Under the pieces are notes generated by a model that had not been told where the DNA came from, searched no databases, and worked only from the letters and a program-made list of their open reading frames with translations. 9,125 nt of DNA from Anaerolineae bacterium (GTDB lineage: Bacteria; Chloroflexota; Anaerolineae; JAADDB01): positions 1 to 9,125 of the forward strand of contig WGAA01000056.1 in the NCBI GenBank assembly GCA_015489285.1, given 5' to 3'. The position numbers and the translations under genes are program-made. Below are positions 1 to 5,487 of this stretch, one piece after another. Position 1 is the stretch's first letter. Each line of letters starts with the position of its first letter.

Positions 1-81
1 TTCCTTGCCTCCCACTATAACCGGATCCCGGGAAACGGAAAAGTCCGCACGGTGAGGTCGGTCCCGGCCTAACGACGTGAG
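1..81. other. Left-edge non-coding stretch
   Basis: No convincing reading frame, promoter or RNA gene is visible here. It is the unexplained flank of the heptad-repeat element that begins at about 82. It contains only a short GC-rich palindromic patch (about 21-33). It may be the downstream region of a gene lying outside the window. Confidence 0.5.
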
Positions 82-332
82 GCGTCATCCGTCACTCGTC
101 ATGCGTCAGGCGCCGGGGAGGACGTTGGCACTGCAGGCGCATCTTGGCTTGAGGACGTGATGCGTGATACGTGATGACGTGATGCGTGATACGTAATGCG
201 TAACTCGAAGATAGGTTGACTCTGTAGCGATCACCTTGTCTCCGCGCCGGCCTTTTAATCGTTAATTGTCAATCGTTAATCGTTGTTTTCCTGCGCCATC
301 CAATTACTCGTTACTCCGTTACTCGTTACTCG
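82..332 (+). repeat. Composite heptad-repeat element, copy 1 (full)
   Basis: A roughly 250-bp intergenic element built from four blocks of 7-bp tandem units separated by unique spacers. Block A is 82-109 (four units, core CGTCAN), block B 155-207 (seven units, core CGTGAT or CGTAAY, one unit stretched to 8 bp), block C 257-286 (four units, core CGTTAA) and block D 303-332 (four units, core CGTTAC). Bases 156-298 match the reverse complement of 4854-4996 with only one mismatch (219 versus 4933). The rest, outwards through blocks A and D, matches more loosely. The structure recalls the short tandemly repeated heptanucleotide (STRR) sequences of cyanobacteria; a link to that class is inference. 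No transposase or open frame is associated with it. Confidence 0.9.
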
Positions 333-357
333 CCCTTTGGCTCCGCGGGAAACGCTC

Positions 358-387
358 TTGGCCGGATTTTCCCCTCTGTGTTATACT
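358..387 (+). promoter_or_regulatory. Predicted sigma70 promoter of the ABC ATPase gene
   Basis: A -35-like TTGGCC at 358-363 is followed after 18 bp by a -10 box TATACT at 382-387. Transcription would start near 394, giving an untranslated leader of about 275 nt before the ATG at 669. The promoter begins 25 bp after the end of repeat block D. The -10 is strong, but the -35 matches only its TTG. Confidence 0.55.
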
Positions 388-426
388 CATGCGTGCCGAC
401 CTGTACCGGGTCGAGCTCCGAGGAAG

Positions 427-495
427 GGAGGTGAGAGGGGGAAGGTGGGATGTGAAGGACGTTCAGAGGATGCAGGTGTCGACGGTATGTGTTGA
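427..495 (+). promoter_or_regulatory. Possible leader peptide with strong Shine-Dalgarno
   Basis: GGAGGTGA at 427-434 matches the anti-Shine-Dalgarno sequence over eight bases but has no known gene behind it. The best-placed start is GTG at 445, which opens a 16-codon frame ending with TGA at 493-495 (residues MGCEGRSEDAGVDGMC). An alternative at 450-455 is a minimal ATG-TGA start-stop pair. It lies between the predicted transcription start and the hairpin region at 537-610, as a translated leader controlling the ATPase gene would. This is weak evidence: a purine-rich stretch can mimic a ribosome binding site. Confidence 0.25.
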
Positions 496-536
496 ACCCG
501 GGGATGGCTGCGGGGAGCGGTTTCGGCGCTAATGCC

Positions 537-610
537 CATCGTCCGGCCTCGTCCGTCGGGCTCCGTTGTGGGTGCTCCAACACAACGTCTCGGCGTGACC
601 CCGGACGATG
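537..610 (+). promoter_or_regulatory. Structured leader: 10-bp outer stem with inner hairpin
   Basis: CATCGTCCGG at 537-546 is perfectly complementary to CCGGACGATG at 601-610. Inside, CGTTGTG (564-570) pairs with CACAACG (581-587) around a 10-nt loop. Together they would fold as a closed stem with an internal hairpin about 60 nt upstream of the ATPase start codon. A further dyad, GGTCG-TC-CGACC, sits at 632-643 just before the ribosome binding site. No run of T follows, so this is not a normal terminator. It may be a cis-regulatory RNA or a protein-binding region; I recognise no known riboswitch class. Confidence 0.45.
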
Positions 611-668
611 ACCGAAGAGTTCTGTCTCCGTGGTCGTCCGACCCCATGTAAAGGAGCGGAAGGTTATC

Positions 669-1772
669 ATGGCCAGTGTAACTTTCGAACATGTGACGAA
701 GAAGTTCGGCGACGTCGTGGCGGTTAACGACCTGACGTTGCACATCGAGGACAAGGAATTCCTTGTCTTTGTCGGCCCGTCGGGCTGCGGTAAGACGACA
801 ACCTTGCGGTTGCTCGCGGGGTTGGAGGAACTTACCGATGGGCACATCTACATCGGCGACCGTCTCGTCGACGATGTGCCTCCCAAGGACCGGGACATCG
901 CTATGGTGTTCCAGTCCTACGCGCTGTACCCCCATATGAGCGTGTACGACAACATGGCCTTCGGCCTCAAGTTGCGTAAGGTGCCCAAGGATGAAATCGA
1001 CCGGAGGGTCCATGAGGCCGCCCGCATCCTGGGCATCGAGCAGTTGTTGGACCGCAAACCCAAGCAGCTTTCCGGCGGCCAACGCCAGCGTGTGGCCGTA
1101 GGACGGGCCATCGTGCGTAACCCCAAAGTCTTCCTCTTCGATGAGCCCCTCTCCAACCTGGACGCGAAATTGCGCGTCCAGACCCGAGCGGAGCTGAGCA
1201 AGCTCCACCATCGCCTGGGGACCACCTTCGTCTACGTGACCCACGACCAGGTGGAGGCGATGACCATGGCCACGCGCATCGCGGTCATGCGGGATGGCGT
1301 CCTCCAGCAGGTGGATACCCCCCAGACCCTTTATGAGAAGCCGGGGAACGTCTTCGTCGCGGGCTTCATCGGCAGTCCCAGCATGAATTTCTTCGACGCC
1401 ACGCTGGTGGAGGCCGATGGGAAGCTCTTCGTCGACGGAGGCTCCTTCCGCCTGGAGGTGCCCCCGCACCTGGCCGAACAGTACCGCAAGTACAAGGGCC
1501 AGGAGGTCATCTTCGGCATCCGACCGGAGGATATCCACGCGAAGCCGTATGTGCCGCCGGAGATCTTCCCCGCGGAAATGCGGGCTCAGGTGGATGTGAC
1601 GGAGTTGATGGGAAGCGAGATCTTCCTCTACTGTCTCACGCCGGACGGGCGGGCCTTTGTGGCTCGTGTGGACCCGCGCACGAAGGCGCGGCGGGGCGAT
1701 GTGGTGGATCTGGTGGTCAACATGGACCACATGCACCTTTTCGACCCTAAGACGGAGAAGCGTCTGGAGTGA
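669..1772 (+). CDS. ugpC: Sugar ABC transporter ATP-binding protein (UgpC/MsmK/MalK type)
   Basis: A 367-residue cytoplasmic ATPase that would power a CUT1-family importer for sugars or glycerol-3-phosphate. Motifs visible, in order: Walker A GPSGCGKTT (36-44), Q-loop Gln82 in FQSYALYP, signature LSGGQ (134-138), Walker B and D-loop FLFDEPLSNLDA with catalytic Glu159, and H-loop His192 in VTHDQ. The C-terminal part (about 240-367) fits the OB-fold/TOBE regulatory domain of the MalK branch, and the length is typical. The ATG at 669 is chosen because the conserved N-terminus (ASVTFEHVTKKFG) begins there, behind a purine-rich site (AAGGAGCGGAAGGT, 651-664). A frame 13 codons longer (from 630) lacks conservation. 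No permease or binding-protein gene lies in the window, so it may serve several transporters, as MsmK and MsiK do. The exact substrate cannot be read from the sequence. Confidence 0.93.
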   Translation: MASVTFEHVTKKFGDVVAVNDLTLHIEDKEFLVFVGPSGCGKTTTLRLLAGLEELTDGHIYIGDRLVDDVPPKDRDIAMVFQSYALYPHMSVYDNMAFGLKLRKVPKDEIDRRVHEAARILGIEQLLDRKPKQLSGGQRQRVAVGRAIVRNPKVFLFDEPLSNLDAKLRVQTRAELSKLHHRLGTTFVYVTHDQVEAMTMATRIAVMRDGVLQQVDTPQTLYEKPGNVFVAGFIGSPSMNFFDATLVEADGKLFVDGGSFRLEVPPHLAEQYRKYKGQEVIFGIRPEDIHAKPYVPPEIFPAEMRAQVDVTELMGSEIFLYCLTPDGRAFVARVDPRTKARRGDVVDLVVNMDHMHLFDPKTEKRLE

Positions 1773-1797
1773 GAGACATCGCAAGGGAGATGATATA

Positions 1798-1828
1798 GGG
1801 GGTGGCGCCTGCGGGGGTCACCCCCTTT
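1798..1828 (+). terminator. Rho-independent terminator of the ABC ATPase gene
   Basis: GGGGGTG (1798-1804) pairs with CACCCCC (1819-1825), followed by TTTCCCTTT. An alternative tight hairpin uses 1813-1817 with 1821-1825. It lies 25 bp past the stop codon and just beyond the stop of the convergent TPR gene (1835). The stem could also stop transcripts from the other side, but the T-rich tail is on the plus strand. Confidence 0.65.
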
Positions 1829-1834
1829 CCCTTT

Positions 1835-4711
1835 CTACCCCCCTTTTTCTTCCATGAGCTCTTCGATGCTTTCGCTTTCGATGAGGTCGGATATGGTGGC
1901 CCGGAGAACACGCACGTCGTCCAGGGCCGCACGGATGTGGTATTCTGTGGCCCCGTTGCGGATGGCTTCCGCGTAGAGGGTTTCGGCCTTTTCCGCATCC
2001 CCCAGGGCCAGGTAGTACAGGGCCAGGTTCAACGTGTTGGCCGCATCGTGAGGCGCTTCCCGATACCGCTGCTCCGCGAGTTCGATGGCCCGTTGCAGGT
2101 CCTCACGGGCCTTGGTGAGTTTGCGCTTGCTGTAGCTCAGGTACACCAGCGCCCGACTGTAGTAGTACCAGTCCTCCTCCGGTTGGAGCCGAATGGCCTT
2201 GCCGATGTCCACGATGGCCTTGCGAAACTGCCGCAACCGCCGGTAGGCTTCGGCCCGGTGGGCCAGGGCCCACGCGTTCTTGGGATCCCGTTCGATCACC
2301 CGTGTGAGGTCTTCGACGGCCTCCTTGTAGTGCCCCAGGTGAATCCACGTGATCCCCCGACTGGTCAGGGCCCACAGGTCCGAGGGGTTGAGCTCCAGGG
2401 CCCGGTTGAGGTCGGCCAGGGCCTTCTCGTATTCCCCCATCATGCGGTACAGTTCCCCCCGAGAGGCCTGAGCCCACGCGTCTTCGGGGTTGAGCTCCAG
2501 GGCCCGACTCAAGTCGGCCAGGGCCGCGGTGTAGTAGCCGAGGAGGCGATAGGCTTCCCCCCGCCGGGCAAGGGTCCAGGCGTCGTCGGGGCGGGCGCGC
2601 AGGGCCATGTTGAAATCCGCGATGGCGTCCTGCAGGCGCCCCATGTGAAGGTACACGTCGCCCCGCCGGGCGTGGGCCTGGGCATCCCCGGGGAGGATCT
2701 CCAGGGCCCGGTTGAGGTCGCGCAGGGCCTCTTCGGTGCGACCGAGGAGGCGGTACACTTCGCCGCGCGCGGCCAGGGCCCGAACGTGGTCGGGTTGCAG
2801 GCGGAGAAGCCGGTTGAGGAGTTGGAGGGCCTGTTTGGTGTGCCCCAGGTGGATGGCCGCCAATGCACGCCAGTAGAGGGCCTGCACGTTTTTCCGGTCC
2901 CGCTGGAGGACTGCGTCGAAGTCCTGCGCGGCCTTGCGGTATCGTCCCATGTGGAGGAGGAGTTCTCCCCGCCGCATGAGGGGACGCAGATCGCGCGGGG
3001 CCATTTTGACCGCGTGGTTGAGGTCGTCCAGGGCCTTTTCGTACTGGCGAAGTCCGGCATGGGCCAAACCCCGGTGCATGTAGACGAGGGGGCGCCAGCG
3101 TTTGGCCAGTTTGGGGGATTTAAGCGCGCGGGTATAGGCTTCCACGGCCGCGGCGTGCCGGGCATCCCCCTCACCGGTCAGCGCGGTGAGGAAGAGCTTG
3201 CCCCACACCCGTACATCCCGCACGTCCGCGTCCCGACCGGCCTGGAGGATGGTCTCGGCCCAGCGGATGGCCAGGGCCGTGTGCGCGTCCAGCGCCCGGA
3301 GGAAGGCGTTGATCGCGGCGAAGGTGTAGTTCCTGGGGTCGGCCATGAGGCGGTGGTAGAGGGCTTCCAGCGCGTAGGTCTGCCACGCGGGGTGGGTCAA
3401 TTCCTCCCGCTCTTTGAGGCCCAGGCCGTCCCGCTGTTTTTCGTAGTACTCGGCCAGCGCGGTGTGCAGGTGTTTCCACTCCTGGGGGGATTGGCGTCGC
3501 TTGTGGCGGAGCATTTGGGCCCGAACAAGATCGTGGTACACCCATCCCACCGGGGTTTCCTGGACGAAGGGGAGTTGGGTGAGCCAGGTGAAGAGGGCTT
3601 CGTCTGCGTCGGGGACGAGGACGCGGAGGATGTCCCGGTTGAGCCGACGGGGAAGGGCGGCGTTGACCGCGATGCTCCGCTGGGTGGGGTCGGAGATCCA
3701 CTTGAGGAAGTGGTCGATGGCCGTGTCGCTGGGGTCGTCCAGTTCGGCCAGGTTGTGAGGGCGTTCGGCGACGAGCATGGCCACGAGGAGGGGGAGGTTC
3801 CCCGTCACCCGTTCGATGGCTTCGACCAGGGTGGGATCCTGGATGCCGTGATGCCGGAGGTAGGTACGCAGTTCCTCGTCGCTGAAGGGGCCCAGGGGGA
3901 GGCGGGCGACGAGTTGTTCCAGGGCGGACCAGCGGCTTTTGTCCAGGGCTTCCCGCCCTGCGATGACGAAGAGGATGCGGGCCGGGACTTCGCCGTAACG
4001 GCCCTGGAGCATGTCCCTCAACCAGGGGTCCAGGTAGGCGCCGGTGTGTTCGTACGCGTCGAAAAAGAGGACGAGGGAGGTGTTCTTGAGGATGTGACGC
4101 AGGTCCTTGAGGAAGAGGGGGGTGAGGACCTCGAGGGGGTCGAGCATGAGGCGGACTTTGTCCTGGCTGGTGAGCTTGCGGGTGATGTAAGCGGTCCATT
4201 CCCCCACCTGTTCGGCGACCGCGTCCTCGTCCAGGAGTTCCACCAGGAGCCCTCCCACGGGGACTTGTTTGGCCAGGCGCATGCCGGCCCGGGCCAGGAC
4301 TTGTCCCAGGAAGACGGGGAGTCCCGCGGGGGCTTCGGGGTCGTTTTCCAGTTCTTTGCGTTGCTGGCGGTAGAGGCGATAGGTGTCGTTGAAGGATTTG
4401 AGGGTGTGCCCCTGGGTGGCCAGTTGGGCGGCGAACGCGCCCATCACCGCGGGGACGTCCGGTTCCCCCTCGTCGGTCCATGCTGTGAGGTGACCGGCTT
4501 CGGTGGCCAGGCGCCGCAATCGCTGCAGGAGCCAGGTTTTGCCGACGCCGGCAGGGCCGTAGACGTTGAGGACGAAGCGACGACGGGGGTCGTCCAGGGG
4601 GAGGTGGAGGTTTTCCAGGAAGCGGTGGATGTGCTCCTCGCGGCCGACGAAATCCTCTTCTTGCCGTTGTGCCAGGATCTCCTGAAGGGTCAGGCGCGAC
4701 GTTGTGGGCAT
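1835..4711 (-). CDS. STAND-like P-loop ATPase with C-terminal TPR array
   Basis: A predicted 958-residue cytoplasmic protein; no specific gene is recognised. A short N-terminus leads into FVGREEHI (21-28), then Walker A GPAGVGKT (52-59), a Walker B-like LVLFFDAYE (213-221), a sensor-like FVIAGRE (248-254) and a GNLP motif (304-307). This order is typical of STAND/AAA-type signalling ATPases. About 345-425 (including HDLVRAQML from 393) resembles a winged-helix segment. Residues 539-844 form nine consecutive 34-residue TPRs, followed by a diverged repeat carrying an insertion (845-887), one more TPR (888-921) and an acidic tail. TPRs bind proteins, so a switch or scaffold role is likely; the partner is unknown. 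ATG at 4711 is preferred because GAGG lies 9 nt upstream; TTG at 4720 would have no usable spacing. No N-terminal effector, DNA-binding or membrane segment is visible. Confidence 0.88.
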   Translation of the reverse strand: MPTTSRLTLQEILAQRQEEDFVGREEHIHRFLENLHLPLDDPRRRFVLNVYGPAGVGKTWLLQRLRRLATEAGHLTAWTDEGEPDVPAVMGAFAAQLATQGHTLKSFNDTYRLYRQQRKELENDPEAPAGLPVFLGQVLARAGMRLAKQVPVGGLLVELLDEDAVAEQVGEWTAYITRKLTSQDKVRLMLDPLEVLTPLFLKDLRHILKNTSLVLFFDAYEHTGAYLDPWLRDMLQGRYGEVPARILFVIAGREALDKSRWSALEQLVARLPLGPFSDEELRTYLRHHGIQDPTLVEAIERVTGNLPLLVAMLVAERPHNLAELDDPSDTAIDHFLKWISDPTQRSIAVNAALPRRLNRDILRVLVPDADEALFTWLTQLPFVQETPVGWVYHDLVRAQMLRHKRRQSPQEWKHLHTALAEYYEKQRDGLGLKEREELTHPAWQTYALEALYHRLMADPRNYTFAAINAFLRALDAHTALAIRWAETILQAGRDADVRDVRVWGKLFLTALTGEGDARHAAAVEAYTRALKSPKLAKRWRPLVYMHRGLAHAGLRQYEKALDDLNHAVKMAPRDLRPLMRRGELLLHMGRYRKAAQDFDAVLQRDRKNVQALYWRALAAIHLGHTKQALQLLNRLLRLQPDHVRALAARGEVYRLLGRTEEALRDLNRALEILPGDAQAHARRGDVYLHMGRLQDAIADFNMALRARPDDAWTLARRGEAYRLLGYYTAALADLSRALELNPEDAWAQASRGELYRMMGEYEKALADLNRALELNPSDLWALTSRGITWIHLGHYKEAVEDLTRVIERDPKNAWALAHRAEAYRRLRQFRKAIVDIGKAIRLQPEEDWYYYSRALVYLSYSKRKLTKAREDLQRAIELAEQRYREAPHDAANTLNLALYYLALGDAEKAETLYAEAIRNGATEYHIRAALDDVRVLRATISDLIESESIEELMEEKGG
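2180..3097 (-). repeat. Nine in-frame 102-bp TPR-coding repeats
   Basis: Nine successive 34-codon units repeat exactly every 102 bp. Some units are still close at DNA level: a 21-bp identical run occurs at 2384-2404 and 2486-2506, and a related stretch recurs at about 2701, exactly three periods from 2395. The motif pattern is alanine and arginine-glycine near the start, leucine-glycine in the middle, and alanine-leucine ending in proline. The similarity suggests internal duplication or gene conversion. Confidence 0.8.
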
Positions 4712-4771
4712 CGTTGTCAACCTCGATGATGTCTAAACACATGGGAGCACGACACATCTTTTACACCGCCA

Positions 4772-4800
4772 AGTATACAAGAGCCCCTCCCGTTCGGCAA
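4772..4800 (-). promoter_or_regulatory. Predicted sigma70 promoter of the STAND-TPR gene
   Basis: Reading the minus strand, TTGCCG (4800-4795) is followed after 17 bp by TATACT (4777-4772). The start would lie near 4765, giving a leader of about 54 nt. The -10 hexamer is the same as that of the ABC ATPase promoter. The heptad-repeat element starts about 11 bp upstream of the -35. Confidence 0.6.
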
Positions 4801-4811
4801 GATTGGAGGGT

Positions 4812-5073
4812 GACGAGTTATAGCTAACGAGTCACGAGTAACGAGTAACCGGCTGGCGCAGGAAAACAACGATTAACGATTGACAATTAACGATTAAAAG
4901 GCCGGCGCGGAGACAAGGTGATCGCTACAGAGCCAACCTATCTTCGAGTTACGCATTACGTATCACGCATCACGTCATCACGTATCACGCATCACGGATT
5001 ACGCCCTCAAGCCGAGATGCGCTAACAGCGCCAACGTTCTCACCGGCGCCTGACGCATGACGGATGACGAGTA
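4812..5073 (-). repeat. Composite heptad-repeat element, copy 2 (full, inverted)
   Basis: The reverse-complement counterpart of 82-332. In plus-strand order it reads block D (4812-4848), block C (4866-4895), block B (4945-5003) and block A (5051-5073). The core 4854-4996 matches 156-298 with one mismatch. Copy 2 has one extra 7-bp unit at the end of block B (4997-5003) and one fewer in block A than copy 1, as expected from slippage between tandem units. Together with copy 1 it forms a long inverted repeat around the ABC ATPase and STAND-TPR genes. Confidence 0.9.
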
Positions 5074-5090
5074 GATCGGCGCTCGAACCC

Positions 5091-5206
5091 GCCCGAAGGT
5101 GAAGCCTTCGGGCTACATTAGGGGAAAACCCCCTGGAAGGGGGCTCCTTTCAGGCCGCTTCCAGCGGCCTTCGCTTCAATGTAGCACGGGGTCTTCAGCC
5201 CCGTGC
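5091..5206. repeat. Hairpin cluster, REP/MITE-like element
   Basis: Several strong hairpins are packed in 116 bp: 5091-5099 with 5105-5113 (9 bp), 5120-5124 with 5130-5134 or alternatively 5129-5133 with 5139-5143, 5152-5159 with 5163-5170 (8 bp), and 5184-5191 with 5199-5206 (8 bp). An outer stem pairs GCTACATT (5112-5119) with AATGTAGC (5178-5185), enclosing the middle hairpins and competing with the two flanking ones by 2 bp each. It encodes no protein. The layout resembles REP palindromes mobilised in trans by RAYT-type or IS200/IS605-type transposases; that origin is inferred. Confidence 0.65.
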
Positions 5207-5208
5207 GA

Positions 5209-5303
5209 GGACGGCGCGCACAGGTTATCGCCACAGAGCCAAGCTTGTCTTCAAGTTACGCATCACGCATTACGCATCACGAATTACGTCGTCAGGCCGA
5301 GAC
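5209..5303 (-). repeat. Composite heptad-repeat element, copy 3 (truncated)
   Basis: This stretch aligns with about 4900-5018 of copy 2, in the same orientation. The spacer ending in the ACAGAGCC motif is kept, as is block B, but with about five heptads instead of eight. Blocks A, C and D are absent. It is more diverged from copies 1 and 2 than they are from each other, suggesting an older or eroded copy. Confidence 0.8.
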
Positions 5304-5309
5304 CCATCA

Positions 5310-5342
5310 AGACTTCCGAAGTCTGCACGACTTCGGAAGTCT
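5310..5342. repeat. 14-bp perfect inverted repeat made of two palindromes
   Basis: AGACTTCCGAAGTC (5310-5323) is perfectly complementary to GACTTCGGAAGTCT (5329-5342) around the 5-nt loop TGCAC. Each arm is itself a palindrome (GACTTC and GAAGTC about one central base), so the site can form one long hairpin or two short ones. No T-run follows on either strand, so a terminator is unlikely. It lies 53 bp upstream of the EF-G-like promoter. It may be a repeat-family member or a dimer-binding operator. A smaller hairpin (5357-5363 with 5372-5378) follows. Confidence 0.7.
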
Positions 5343-5395
5343 GGGCCGGGACACAAGGTTGGCCCCACCGCGCCAACCCACTCCCCCGCGCCGCG

Positions 5396-5424
5396 TTGAC
5401 AGCATCAGGCCCTTGATTTACAAT
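5396..5424 (+). promoter_or_regulatory. Near-consensus sigma70 promoter of the EF-G-like gene
   Basis: TTGACA (5396-5401), a 17-bp spacer and TACAAT (5419-5424): a full-consensus -35, the ideal spacing and a -10 with one change from TATAAT. Transcription would begin near 5431, giving a 57-nt leader. This is the strongest promoter seen in the window and suggests high constitutive expression. Confidence 0.75.
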
Positions 5425-5487
5425 AACCTGACGTATCTCCGCGCGTTGCGCGATTTCCCCAAGAGACGGAGAGGCAAGGAGGCACGA

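Noticed and set aside
82..332. CRISPR array
   Set aside because: Units are 7 bp and directly tandem, with no 25-40-bp repeats, no regular variable spacers and no cas genes.
266..532. An 88-codon plus-strand frame starting inside repeat block C
   Set aside because: It runs through repeat and promoter DNA, has no ribosome binding site, and shows no protein-like composition.
387..1784. A 465-codon minus-strand frame across the ABC ATPase
   Set aside because: It is rich in His, Arg, Val and Asp with no domain signal, while the plus strand carries every ABC motif. It is a compositional shadow.
1802..4729. A 975-codon open frame on the plus strand, antisense to the whole STAND-TPR gene
   Set aside because: Its translation is a low-complexity, Gly/Val/Pro-rich pattern with 34-residue periodicity mirroring the TPRs on the other strand. 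GC-rich codon bias explains its openness, and the minus strand carries clear Walker motifs and TPRs.
3171..4757. A 528-codon frame on the same strand as the STAND-TPR gene, in a different frame
   Set aside because: Its Pro/Arg-rich translation is typical of an out-of-frame reading of GC-rich coding DNA; no motif is visible.
82..5073. Composite transposon bounded by inverted repeats
   Set aside because: No transposase lies inside or beside the repeats. I see no clear target-site duplication, and the repeats consist of heptad arrays, not IS ends.
5099..5416. A 105-codon plus-strand frame through the hairpin cluster and repeats
   Set aside because: Its residues (such as VTHHALRITNYV) are the direct translation of the heptad repeats. 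Similar spurious proteins are common where such repeats are over-annotated.
5203..5487. In-frame 95-codon extension of the EF-G-like gene
   Set aside because: It translates heptad-repeat copy 3 and the palindrome, contains the promoter, and precedes a strong Shine-Dalgarno with ATG at 5488.
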